Positions 47,227 through 58,898 of a stretch of 64,000 nucleotides of DNA are shown here, one piece after another; the stretch's first letter is position 1; each line of letters opens with the position of its first letter. The translations under genes were made by a program, and so were the position numbers. The stretch is from Miscanthus floridulus (Eukaryota; Streptophyta; Magnoliopsida; Poales; Poaceae). The notes under the pieces were generated by a model. It saw only the letters and a list, made by a program, of their open reading frames with translations. It made no database searches and was not told where the DNA came from. The stretch covers positions 73,148,101 through 73,212,100 of the forward strand of contig NC_089581.1 of the NCBI RefSeq assembly GCF_019320115.1, given 5' to 3'.

Positions 47227-48421
47227 GTCATGACTAGGTTTGGTTTGTGGGACGACCGTTTGTGAAGTCTTAATTATTTGCATGCATGTCTATGTTAACT
47301 TTTGTTAAACTTTGTATTAGATCTGTTAAACTCTGTTGAGCATGGTGTAGATCAATTCCTTTGGTTATTTGGTAACTTGTTTCTAGCCCCTATTGGTTGC
47401 TTTTGCCTATAGATTTCTTTTGGGTTCTCTTTCTGATCTATAAATATACTAACGGTGTTCTCGCTTTCTGATCGAAGGATGTGGGTATATAGATGTTGAA
47501 ATTTCTTTGATAAAATTTGTTGAACTTAAAAGAACCATGCAGCGAGAAGTTCATCTGAATAAGTCTTGCCTTGATCTAATGTAGAACGGATGTGCCATAG
47601 CTGTTGACTTTTACTGTGAATGCAAGAAAGTCCACCCGCTGTGTATTTGATCTCGTAGGACAGTATAAAGTGTCATAGCAATCAGTCTGCCCCTCGACTA
47701 TTGTGACTGTTTGGATTGTAGTGAAATAAGTATAGAAAATACCTATCACAACTACACCAAGCATTCAAGTGTCAAGCATGTCATGGTGGTTAAAAGCTCT
47801 TTTTCTCGATTCACTTCTTGTGTCCAGCTTTCCTTCCGCATTCGCTTCACTCTCGTCAGCCATGCAAGGTCTATATGAAAGGAGCGTCCCCCTTCCCTCA
47901 TCCGATAGTGTGCATTGCATCAATCGCCTACCTTCTAGCTCCCCTTCCCTCACCCGTTTGCATTTCCCAATCGCATTCCATGCTGGTTTGAGGATCTGGA
48001 TAAAGGTAACGTGCTTCATATCAAACCGTACTATTTGTATGAACTTATTATTGCATTCCATGCTAGTTTAAGGATCTCAATTGACATTTATTCTAATCAA
48101 AATCATGCTTATAGATTGCAACTAGTTAGGGATGTGTACTCTATAACTATCAACCACAACTTTTCCCTGACCATGACCTTTTAGTATATTAGACGAAATG
48201 ACATTTACCTATTTCTTGTAAACCGTATACTCGTCTGATAGTCCGAGCAGCGTAAATTTGAATGGGCTAGACATATACCTCTTGTATAGCTATGAGTATA
48301 ACTTTTGCCTGATCTGCTGTGCTACAAATAGGAGCTACACCGTCTATGGTTGCAAGCATGAATCTTGAAGCGGTAGCTTCAAACACAACCGAGGGATTGC
48401 AGACGATCAGAACATATGAAA
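47227..48421. other. Non-coding flank of the complete gypsy element
   Basis: No convincing gene is present. A short direct duplication, GCATTCCATGCTRGTTTRAGGATCT, is at about 47974-47998 and 48053-48077. The sequence resumes at 60690 after the 12.3-kb insertion. Confidence 0.35.
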
Positions 48422-48426
48422 CCATG
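48422..48426. other. Left target site duplication CCATG
   Basis: CCATG directly before the 5' LTR is repeated exactly at 60690-60694 after the 3' LTR. The 5-bp length is standard for gypsy integrases. Confidence 0.9.
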
Positions 48427-50221
48427 TGTTTACACAAAAATTTGGGAGAAGAGCGCGGGAACTCACAGGCTTCCAAGATTGTGCCAATCAAGGAGTCGAT
48501 TGTGTAAAGATTGATATTTGCTGGATCAGATGCGACATTGGGATCATTTCTCTTTAAATGACGTCAACAGATAATGATGGTGAGATATGATTGGCATCAA
48601 GAAGATACATATCAGACTCTACAAAAGGGGAAAGATTAGAGGCCAAGTTATCTTGAAATAGGAATGTTTTCTTTATGACAAAGATTGTACTGAGTCATAC
48701 TCGAGTAGGATTTGTTTTAGGCTCTAGGTATAAATATCAAACCCTGGCAATTGTAAACACACACAATCAATCAAATACCAGTTATTTAGTTTTTTTTGGC
48801 TCTGGCCACCCCTTAGGAGTAGGAGTAGAGTAGATCTCGGCGAGTTCTTCAGCAAGTATGGCTGCATCGATCCGGTTGACCTCCACTGCTTGTCTATAAG
48901 TACCGTCATGGCTTATACCTCTGTTCGTATGGCTGCATCGATCCGGTTGACCTCCACTGCGACTCTGGTATAAGTTAGTTATTGACTCTTATCTAGTTCA
49001 AGTATGGCTACATCGATCCGGTCGAACTCCACTGCTCGAACCAGATTAAGGTCAACTTATCGGCTCTATCTAAGGGTGGTGTTCCTTCGGATAGATTCAT
49101 TAAGTTACCGATATTGCTTATTGCTTCCATTATTTATTTAATTACAGCAATATTACTTCTCCCGATTAGGACTGATCTACATTGGCCTTACATTTTTTTA
49201 ACCCATCATTTGCTAATATAAACTGATCTAATCTGCACTTTAAATGATGAGTTATGTTTTATCGGCTGTTTTACATCAATCTTGATCATGCATAGCATGC
49301 AGTTAAGGCATGTTTGATCTTGAGTAGATCTATTGGCTAGCAAAAACTATTCCATGGCCCGTTATCATGGCCTATGTGATTCTGCCTCACACCCCACTGT
49401 TAGCACCATGGAGTGGAGATTGTTATTTGGTAGATCTATTCCTAAGAGGGCATGACCTTAACTGTGCGCTATGCCTGAATCAGCTGTTTTAGCCGATATC
49501 AAGCGCTTTCACGAATAGTTCGCATCACAAGATTGTTGAAATAGCGATAGGTTGAAAGGTGTGTTAGCCCCATGATCTTATTATTGTATTATGGCCTGCA
49601 TGATTCGACCTCATGCCCTACTGATATTAGTAATAAGTTAGGGTCGTTGAGTCTATTATTGTTTCTATGGCCTGCATGATTCTGCCTCATGCCCCACTAG
49701 TTATAGCAATAGATGAGATCTAACATGTTCATTAGATTTATTTCTATTAAATGGTTGAATGTTGATGAACTGTTTCTTTTATAAAAGAGTTTGGTTGCTT
49801 GCAGGCATTGGCTTAGCATGAATTAATTATCATTGACATCTTACTGCCATTGACTAATATTTGTCCAAAGAATGATATTCATCCTGAATGATAATTGATT
49901 CTTCTTACACAACCTCATGAGCTTTATCCAATTTATTCTTATGGATATGCTGGAATTGACTATTTAGTCGATCTCCTTTCATATCGGCTCTTAGAGCCGC
50001 ACATTCAGGACAGTCTGGCAACACTGGCATGTTCCGCCCTTAATTACTGATAAACTTTCTCTCCTTATCAATGACAGGGTCAAATTGACTGGCATGTCTT
50101 GGGAGGAGTGTGTAGGATCGACCATCCTTGTGCTGAAGCTGGGTGAATCTCTAGCTCCATCGAGCAGACCCTTTTGACTTGCTCGTGTGCCCTCGGCACG
50201 GGACGAAATTCTGTGTCAACA
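48427..50221 (+). repeat. 5' LTR of the complete gypsy element
   Basis: It begins TGTTTACAC and ends GTGTCAACA, nearly collinear with 58899-60689. It carries three copies of TGGCTRCATCGATCCGGT-like sequence (48857, 48928, 49003) and three of ATGGCCTRYRTGATTC (about 49368, 49590, 49658). Confidence 0.95.
48729..48736 (+). promoter_or_regulatory. LTR TATA box
   Basis: TATAAATA lies 303 bp inside the 5' LTR. It is conserved at 59200-59207 in the 3' LTR and at 62685-62692 (minus) in the inverted copy. Confidence 0.7.
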
Positions 50222-50250
50222 CATGTTTCTGGCACACCTGGTGGGACCCC
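50222..50250 (+). promoter_or_regulatory. Primer binding site region
   Basis: Immediately after the LTR comes a short spacer and then TGGCACACCTGGTGGGACC, the usual position and style of a gypsy PBS. I do not assign the tRNA. Confidence 0.55.
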
Positions 50251-50259
50251 ACAATCATC

Positions 50260-52080
50260 ATGGTGGTTCACAACAACAACGACACCCTTATGATACATTA
50301 TGAAGATCTACCTGATGGAGATAAAGGTGTCATCAGTAAAGCTACAAAAGAGTTTCAGAATAAGTGTTTGTTGTCCTACACCAAAACACGTGACAACACA
50401 ATTGTTCAAAAATTTTCACTACCAAGAGTTCTATTATATGGGCAGATAGATACAACTAAAGCTGAAGACAGGCGTTTCTTTATAGAAGTTGTAGACAAAT
50501 CTATTTGTGATACCATATCAAGCCATTACAAAGCTTTCTTGGACATATTCCACAACACCATGAAAGAGGCAATTCATGGGTTTCTAGTTGGTTATGTTGG
50601 GCCGGCTTATTACAACATTCCAGATCCATCGACCCAAGGAACTATTAAGTCGGTACCAGCCATCAAGAAGCAACACCAGCTGGTAATAATGATGTCCAGG
50701 CAGTTCAAGGTTCATCTGAATAGACTCAAAGAACTACTATGAATTAGATATAGTATAATCATAGACCGTCAGTACAACATGTGCAACAGCCAGTGGGGCA
50801 AGGTCAGAACCAAGTGATCAATTTTGGCACATTAGGCCACATACCGTCGTTGGCTCAAAAAATAGCACCATCAATTCAAAGGATCCATAGAGATATAGAT
50901 CCTTATGTCTATAATTAGAGACTTCAAGCAGCAAGCCAGCAAAGGACCCAGCAGATAGAGATTCCACAAGGATATCACTATGGATTAGATTATAACACCC
51001 TTCACATGATTCTGAATCCAGGGTATCAAGGCACACGGGATTTCAATCCACAGATGGGTCAGCAAGTATAGAGAAATCCAAATTCAAATGCTGATGAGTT
51101 GCTGCTGAAGGTGACCAAGATGATGAAGAATCAGTTCAGTCTAAAGCCAAAAGGGCTGACCTTCTTGTACAAACACCTATATCCAAAATGGTATGATTTG
51201 GTTGCTCTTCCCACAAATTACAGGCACCCAGAGTTCACTAAGTTCACTGGCCAAGACAGTACAAGCACAATAGAACATGTCAATCGGTATCTTACATAAT
51301 TGGGCGAAGCATTAGTTAAGGATGCCCATCGAGTTTGTTTCTTCTCCTTGTCCCTATCAGGGCCAGCCTTTACTTGGTTTTCATCACTGTCAGTCAATTC
51401 CATTATCAATTGGGCTGACCTAGAGAAGAAGTTTCATACATATTTTTACACTGGAACTAGGGAAAAGAAGATAACCAATTTGACAGCTATAAGGCAAAAG
51501 ACTAATGAATCAGGCACTAAGTTTCTTCAGAGGTTTTGAGAAACTTGGAACTTGTACTTCTCCTAAAACTTGGCTGATGATCAACTAGCTACTTTAGCTA
51601 TTCAAGGAATGCTGCCAATGTGGAAAGAGGAACTATTGGGACAAGAATTTGATAACTTAGGTCAATTGGCTCAATGAGTGGTAGCACTCAATAGCCAATT
51701 CTAGAGTATGCGCAGAGATACCCGATTTTAGAAAAGTACCATAGTGGCCGAAGCTTATAATTCATACTTAGTTGATGATGACTATGAAGATGAAGAAGAA
51801 GAGGTTGATGTGGCTGAATGGAATTGGGGCAAGAAAACAGTAATGGTACCAAATCCATGGGGAAGAGGAGTCGAGGAGAGCTATGACTTTGATGTCACAA
51901 AATCAAACAAGCTCTTTGATTTCTTACTTGAGAAGGGGCGGATCAAGTTGCCAGATGGTCATGTTATGTTGCCCCCTGATCAATTGAAGAATAAGAAGTT
52001 CTGCAAGTTCCATAACACAACTTTTCATTCCACTAATGAATGCAAAATCTTCCGGCAGCATATACAGAGGGCTATTTAGC
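50260..52080 (+). pseudogene. gag of the non-autonomous gypsy element
   Basis: The first ATG after the PBS (50260, MVVHNNND) opens a 160-codon frame. Decayed sequence then leads to the gag core at 51099-51539: FLYKHLYPKWYDLVALPTN, FTGQDSTSTIEHVNRYL, VCFFSLSLSGPAFTWFSSL and LEKKFHTYF (Retrotrans_gag type). A TAA at 51297-51299 and a TGA at 51537-51539 interrupt this core. The distal part (51744-52079) has an acidic stretch and CKFHNTTFHSTNECKIFR, a knuckle-like Cys/His cluster. Gag forms the cytoplasmic particle. Several stops mean this copy makes no full-length protein. Confidence 0.8.
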
Positions 52081-52906
52081 AAGGAAGGCTCAAATTTGAT
52101 ACACCTCAAAAAATGAAGGTTGATGATAATCCTTTCTTAGGAGGTCAAAACATGGTTGATGCTGGGCTACTCAAAGAAAAAGACTAAGGTCCTAGCATTA
52201 GCCAAATCAAGAGAAGCTGGAATAGTCGATCCCAAGATGCAAATATCGGCTGATGAGTACAGGGAAATTAAGAGACATCGCGATGAGCAAAAGAGCTGAT
52301 ATGAGCAGGGGGGAAACATCAAAAGCAGGGGCGACAAGGCCACAAGTTACATCTCAGATTCTGTTGAATAAGTGGCAGTGGTAGAAGGAAAAGGATTATC
52401 AGTGTTGGTTAAAGGATCAAGAATATCAGCGTCAACTAGAAAAAGAGAGGTATGAAAGGAAGCAAGCTAAATCACATTTGAATTGTCCTTTCTTTAGACA
52501 TTGCTGGAATGAAGGTTTGAAGTTGCCTACCAGACATGATAGTCTAGAATGCAGCAATCAATATTGGGAGTTTAGGCAATCTCAAACCAACTGCCGGTCT
52601 ATCCATGCTTAAGATGCATATCATCATAATAACATGGATTGACGCTTAAAAAATAAAAGTGTTCATGATCGGCTTGAAAAATGAGTTGTTGACCAAGACT
52701 AGGCTAATTATGAAGAAGAAGGCAACAAAAGAAAATATATTTGGTAGGAAGGCCAGTGGTGTCCAGGAGGTTTAACAAGAAGCTAGAAGAGAATGGTGCA
52801 ACGCTTAAGGAATAAAGAGTTGGAACAGGCTTAGGCACCCGGTAAACCTCAAGTATGGCGTACTAAGCAAACAGCCGATAAAAAGCAACTATCAACTAAT
52901 ATCCAA
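52081..52906 (+). pseudogene. Decayed gag-protease linker
   Basis: Out-of-frame fragments continue the polyprotein, including QGRLKFDTPQ after 52080 and a Cys/His cluster near 52485 (CPFFRHCWNEGLKLP, ECSNQYWEF). Stops in all frames prevent translation. Confidence 0.5.
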
Positions 52907-53509
52907 ATGGCTTTTCTATTGCTATCAGAATTCAGAGCTCTGACAAATCAAGAAGTGTATTTAGATTTTGATGAATTAGAGTATGAAGAAATAGTTACCA
53001 AGTTGACAGTTGTACAACAAGCAATATTTGATAAACCATTCAAGCATCGACACTTAAAGACTTTATATATGAAAGGTTTGGTTGATGGGAAGCCGATGAA
53101 CAAGATGTTGGTGGACGGAGGTGCTTCTATAAATCTTATGCCTTACACCACTTTTTGTAAACTTGGTAAGAGACCAGAAGATCTGATGGAGACTAACATG
53201 ATGCTTAAGGATTTTGGAGGTAATGCATCTAAGACCCGAGGGGTAATAAATTTCGAACTAACAATCAAGAGTAAGACTCTGCTCACCACATTCTTCATCA
53301 TCAATGGAAAAGGGTCATATAGTTTGCTCCTCGGTTGTGATTGGATTCATGCGAACTGTTGTGTGCCATCAACCATGCATCAATGTTTGATTCAATGGCA
53401 TGGAGATGATGTTGAATTGGTTCGTGCTGATGAGTCTGTGAGCATCGCAACACCCGATCCAGTCTTCTGGGAACTAGGAGACTTCGAGTGCTTTTCTAGC
53501 AAGTTATGA
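52907..53509 (+). pseudogene. Retropepsin-like protease segment
   Basis: A 200-codon frame contains KPMNKMLVDGGASINLMPY (active-site Asp in the DGGAS variant of DTGAS), FCKLGKRPEDLMETN, and the second conserved turn SYSLLLGCDWIHANC. It ends WELGDFECF. In gypsy polyproteins RT follows directly; here the frame stops and nothing RT-like follows. The domain itself is intact but it lies in a broken polyprotein. Confidence 0.85.
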
Positions 53510-54059
53510 GAAGGAGGCTTCATTAAAATCTACAATGAAAGCCAACAGCCGTTGCAAGTGATCGACTTTGAGAGTTTGTTTTAGTGAATAGTCATAGATT
53601 CACGTCGATCATTGGATTAAGGAAGCATTAGTTCTGAGTATGGGTTTAGGCCGACATATGAATGCTAAATGGAATCCTAAGTACGGATCAGAATCAATGG
53701 ATTTCTTAAACGAAGTTAATGAAAAGCTTGACCTGGGTTGATTAATCATTTGACCTTTGGTATGAAAGGTTCTATGGGATGTTATCCTGGCATTTGATCA
53801 ATACTCAATAGCCAATTCATTTAGTCGTCGGCTCTAATAGGCGGTACCAGAAGGGTATCGCCTCTAGTTAAAAAAATGAGATCTAAGATGAAAATCTTCA
53901 AAGACATAAAAGCCGATACGATACGTATCACCTCCAGAGCAAAGAACAAAAACAAAAATAGTCATACACAAGGGTATTGCACTGAGACACATTCATGAAA
54001 AGAATAGGAGTCTTTGTTCATCAGATTACCCTAGATATAATCTAATCAAAGACCTTGTT
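53510..54059. other. Junction where RT/RNase H/integrase would be expected
   Basis: Only short decayed frames occur (for example IDFESLF and MKGSMGCYPG). No YxDD, RNase H or DDE motif is readable on either strand. Confidence 0.6.
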
Positions 54060-54493
54060 CACCACATCCTAGGCGGATGTGATGTCTACTATGGCCTCCG
54101 CTGCCATAACAAATTCTTCGAGTAGGTCCTCATGTTCCTCAGAGCCATTGGCCATTAGGAAACTAGTCTCCATGGCATTGAGCTCGTACCTAGTTTGGAC
54201 TTATGCCGCGATTAGCACCACCGCCGCACCATGATGAACACCATGGAGGGCGATCTCCTCAACGCGGGCTGAGATGTCTTAAAGACAAGTGTCGATGGGA
54301 GAACCCTGAGCATTGACGACATCCACGGCCATGTTCATCGCCAGTTGGAGAGATTCCAACTGCACCGTCAGGGCTGGCAATCATAGGAACAAAAAAGACT
54401 ATCAAGATAAAGACAAGGGAAATCAAAATGAGGCATTCCTAGAATTTATCTTACCCACCACCATGGCGTCAGACTTGGCCAGCCGCGCTTAGA

Positions 54494-57400
54494 CTATGCT
54501 GGCCTCCTCCTTGGCCACATGAAGAGCAGCCTAAGAGACCTCAAGGCGGATCTCGAGCTGGCCATTCTCTCGAGTCGCCTCAGAGTAGCGGTTTTGAGCC
54601 ACCCTCCACTCCCTAAGGAAGCGCCGTGCATCATCACTGTTGTATGAATTGGAGGAATCCGATGATGAGGCAGGCGCAAAAGACATAGCATCAAAGGGCT
54701 CGCCAGCCCTAGGAAGAGGACAAAGGTTGTCATTCATGACAAACCTAGAAACAAAATGGAAGAGTTCATCACTATGAGTAGAAGATTACAGATCATCACC
54801 GTTAGCAGAAGTCATCAATCTCACCTCATGCGTCGGAGACGCTGGTTCATCAACATGTTCTCTTGCAGGATCTCCTCTGCCGTGTGCTTGCCTCGGTTGT
54901 CCTTACCGGCCATAAAAGATGATTGGATCTACAGAAGGGAGAAAGGAAACCGCTACAAGGTTTTGATAGGTGGAGGAAAGCAAAGGAACAGTTGCAAATG
55001 GAGATGTATTTGAGGTCGAAGCCCTCGACTGGCATTTGAAGACATGAAGCGAAGAGGTGGGTGCCTCGAGATGCACAAAAGGCAACCACAATTAATAGAA
55101 GGTGAAATTCCACTTCATCAAGGTCAAAGAAAATACGACGTTAGGTGATTAAGGATAGAAGATCAAGGAGTTCGCTTAATGAAGCCCATGTTTTCAGAAT
55201 TAATTAGATTAAGATTATAAGTCTGGGATCAGCTGTATCAAATCGGCTCTTCAGCCAAAACAAGAAGTACAAATAAATAACAAAGAGTACGATCGATTCT
55301 ACACAAGATATACGTCAACATACAAATTACAAGTTTAGAGCATCCTGGATGACTTTTAGTACTTCTAGCCAGGTAGCATTAGCTTCTTTGATCTTTTGCT
55401 CATATTCTTTGGCTGTTCTAGGAGTGTTCTCAAGGCTACTTTGGATGGCTCTGCTTTCTTTTACTTTGGCCAACATTTCCTGTTTCTTCTATTTGATGGC
55501 ATCAGGTATTTGGGCCAGAGTGGATTTGCGATGGTCAATGGTAGCCTTCACATTTTCTAGCTCCTTCTCAAGTTCTACATGCTTGATTTCTAGTTGGGAT
55601 AACTCTGGATCAGTCCTAAGGGAAGAGTTCAAATCATCAATCAATTGCATCAGCTCTTTAGCCTCTTGCCTGTTGGAATCCCCCTTGGCTAGCATGGCTT
55701 CACAATTAGACAAGTTCCTCTGGGTCCTTTTCACCTTTACGGCCTGATCTTCAAAGATAGACAAAGATGACAAGACTCTAGAGAGGGCTAGGGATGGATC
55801 ACCCTTGATAACCAAGAAGGCTCTCTGCGTTGAATCAGTATCTTGGACCAAATCGGCTATGTTCCTCTCAAATATTGGTAGTATATTTCTTAGCCGATTT
55901 CTAGTCTCCTCCGACAAAGTTTCAATAGAGGAAGTGGCTGATGATCTGATCTCATTTTCATCAAAATGTTCCTCAAGATTGAAAGAATAGCTCCAGGCTG
56001 GAGGATCGAGTGCCTATGTATAATGGAAATCTTGATTAGAAGAATCGGATTAGTTTATAATAGAATGAACAAGTAAAATGAGATACAATACCTTTTCTAT
56101 GGTAGCTTCTATCTGAAGGGGAGGAACAGCTGACGATACACCAGTAATATCTGGTTGAATTGGCTCAGAAATCTCAACGTTAGCATCTGCAAGCATCAGA
56201 AGATTTTTAGTTCATGTTTGTTGTGGAGAGATAAATTGAGCAAATAACTCCCTTACCATCAGTTCTTTGCCAGACTGGGGAATCAATAGTCTGAGTCTCG
56301 AATGCAGCAAGACCACCTTCAACGTTGGCAGGATCGTTGAGCAGGCTATCAGGCTCCTAATCCTACACAGGTGTTTCCTCAAGAGGTATCTAGCATAGTA
56401 AGAAGTCAGATGAAGGGTAAAAAACTGAATGAAGGAAGTTAAAGAAAGTACCACAATAAGCATCAAGGATAAAACTCACATTTTCTGCTGATGTGGAAGT
56501 ATCAGTTATTTCAACCGAAATTGGCTCCTTTTGTGGATCAGCCGATGGAGGTTTAGTTGATGCTGAGTCAGACACCTAGGATGGCAATTCCACACCCAGG
56601 GTAGGTTGAGACACAATGCTCAATAACTGTGAAGGAATGAAATCAACAATGGGATATCATTTTGAGAAGAAGATGAATTGTTTACCTGAGTAGCTGATGG
56701 CCTCGTTCTATGGAGTCTCTTCCTAGTGGTGGTTTTCTAGGTTGTCCCTTGAGCTGCCTTGCGCTTTGAAGATTGGTATGTCACGATAGTAGAGGCAACC
56801 TAAGTTTTCATCAATTTTTTCAGTGAAGGTGCAGCCGATCCCATTCTTGAAACCGAGCATGGTGGCTGGTAATCTACTAGACCCCCTTCCTATCCAAGCT
56901 TGGAGGATCAAATTCAACATCCTAAAAAGGTCACTTAGGATGGTTGGCAGAGGAATTTGTCAAGCATTTTTTGAAAAAGAAATAGCAAATTACCTCTCCG
57001 TTAGAAGCAAATTCTCCATCAAGAGCTATACACAAAGGGTGGATCGATCCATAGAAAAGATGGGAACGCCATTCTTGCCACTAGGAGTTGAAGAGAGTAG
57101 AAGAGAGGCTGACTCTAATCCAATCATGCAAACAAAGGGAAGGAAGATCTGATCCCAACTAAAAAACTCTTCTGGCTTCTAGTACTTCACTAATATCTTC
57201 CCATGGCTTCAGTATATTCTTGAAGAATAGTTGAGGAGGCAATTGGCCAAAACCAAACTAACGAGCTACAAAGGATGGGTTGTAAAATTCATACGTTGGG
57301 AGGTTGCCTGGAATGAAAGAGCCTATAGCCATTTTTCCACGACCATGATGAAACTCGCCTAGAAGAACATAGGGCTTGATAAAAGAATTGAAGATTACAG

Positions 57401-58594
57401 TCGCCACATTGTCCAAACAACCTGACTCAAATCAAAACTTGAATGGGAGGGCCATTTCATCATTCTCATCATCATACGGTAGCCAAGTCAGGATGTCTAC
57501 ACCAAACCCTCTGTAGAATTTCTTGAAGAGATGGCCAATATCGAAATCGATTGTTATGGCCGATGCAGCCTCACCATGGCTCATGCACTGCCGAGTTCTT
57601 TCTTCTTCACCTCTATATTCCTCATCAAAGTTAGAAGAAGGAAAACTCAGACTTTTGAGATCAGGCCTCACAAACTTATGCATATGCAGGTTAAGCCACA
57701 ATTGTATTAACCACCAAGGGCCACTGACAGTATGCACTGGTTCATTCTTCAACAATTGGGCAACCACCTGGTACATCAGATGATAAGCATCTCCTAGCAA
57801 ATACTTTCCAAGAGGGATATCCTTGCCTAATGCTAGGTGCTCTGCCATGAGCTTATGATTATAGGTTGGACCATAGGATGACCCATAGAAAATGAATCTT
57901 TCTAGCCACATGTTCAGAAAGGCCACATATTCCCTTTCACTAATAGCTAATCCATCTTCAACGTGGTTCAGAATATAACCAGCCCATCCTGTGCAGTCTA
58001 CAATTTTGGCTAATTTCTTGGAGCCAGCACTCAAGTACTCATAAGGCTGCATTGATCCAGTAATTCGAAGGCTGGTCAACATGTAAACATTGGCCAGAGT
58101 GATGGTCATTGGACCATGACCGAATACAAAGGCATTCAAGGCATTGGACCAGAAATAAGATGCAGAGATTAGGAGTGAGTTGTTCCTCTCCGTCCCAGAC
58201 AACAAGAGGGTTAGGCATTGATTTAGATCATAAAGCTCCCAATCTCCACCCTTTTTCTTAGACACCCTATGGAACCAATTTCTCCATCCCTTAGGCATCT
58301 TTGGCCAATTTTTTAAGAGAGTTTTGGTAATCCAAGAGGACAAATCCACTACAGATTGTTTGAAGGGGATTTGGTTGGTTTCTTGGCGGATGAAATCAGA
58401 TGGATCAGGATCGCCCATAGGCCCAAGAAAATAGATATTGGGGTCAACAACTGATTGGATCAAGATTTCGTTCATCATTTCCTAAGAAATCGGACGAAAT
58501 CAGTCTAAGGAGAAAAGAAATGCAAGGTAGCGGCCGATAATTGGAGAGTAGAAACTCGGAAACATACCTCAGGGACATGGTTGATGGTCGCCAT
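54494..58594 (-). pseudogene. Antisense plant mobile domain (PMD, PF10536-like) gene with coiled-coil C-terminal part
   Basis: Exon 1 (58568-58594) reads MATINHVPE and has a GTATGT donor; exon 2 starts at 58481 after TTCTTAG. Exon 2 encodes about 350 uninterrupted residues: FLGPMGDPDPSDF, WRNWFHRVSKKKGGDWELYDL, ALNAFVFGHGPMTITLANVYML, GWAGYILNHVEDGLAISEREY, WLERFIFYGSSYG, LGDAYHLMYQVV and PWWLIQLWLNLHMHKF. This is the TE type of plant mobile domain. A TGA at 57432-57434 interrupts it; the frame resumes (FIKPYVLLGEFHHGRGKM). Distal exons encode low-complexity and coiled-coil segments (55489-55917 NRLRNILPIFERNIADLV and LEKELENVKATIDHRK; 54494-54737). PMD proteins include Arabidopsis MAIN/MAIL1, which act in TE silencing and genome stability. 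The role of element-borne copies is unknown. This copy carries stops. Confidence 0.75.
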
Positions 58595-58770
58595 TATAGC
58601 TAAAAAATGGTTTGAATGTAGTGAGGATTGCTTGGATGATAGCTTATTGGAACTGATGGTTTGCTAGGGTTTGAGGCCTTGGCAATGACGGCATCGACTG
58701 TTAAAGTTGGCTCGAGAAAGAAGGAGAAAGCAAATAGGCTGAGTGGGTTGGAAAAGATACTGTTGGGATG

Positions 58771-58777
58771 TTATATA
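58771..58777 (-). promoter_or_regulatory. Candidate TATA box of the antisense PMD gene
   Basis: TATATAA on the minus strand lies about 180 bp upstream of the PMD start codon, between it and the 3' LTR. This is compatible with an own antisense promoter. Confidence 0.35.
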
Positions 58778-58855
58778 AAACTTGGGCCAAAAAGTCAGGA
58801 GTCATGCGTATACCTCGGGATAGAGCAGTTGCAGCATGGTAAACTAATGAACTGG

Positions 58856-58888
58856 AATTTTGGGATAAAATCATTTTATCCCAAAATT
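58856..58888. other. Perfect 16-bp hairpin just before the 3' LTR
   Basis: AATTTTGGGATAAAAT and its exact complement ATTTTATCCCAAAATT are separated by one base. A purine-rich AGAGGGCATG then joins the LTR at 58899. The inverted family member keeps the structure at 63006-63039 with 15 pairs and one wobble position. Confidence 0.85.
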
Positions 58889-58898
58889 AGAGGGCATG

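Noticed and set aside
48427..48428. Alternative LTR start two bases earlier (TGTGTTTACAC at 48425)
   Set aside because: Only the 48427 start gives the TGTT/AACA ends and a perfect CCATG target duplication on both sides.
50179..50259. ORF start within the LTR for gag
   Set aside because: It begins at a non-ATG codon inside the LTR and reads through the PBS. The first ATG after the PBS at 50260 is the sensible start.
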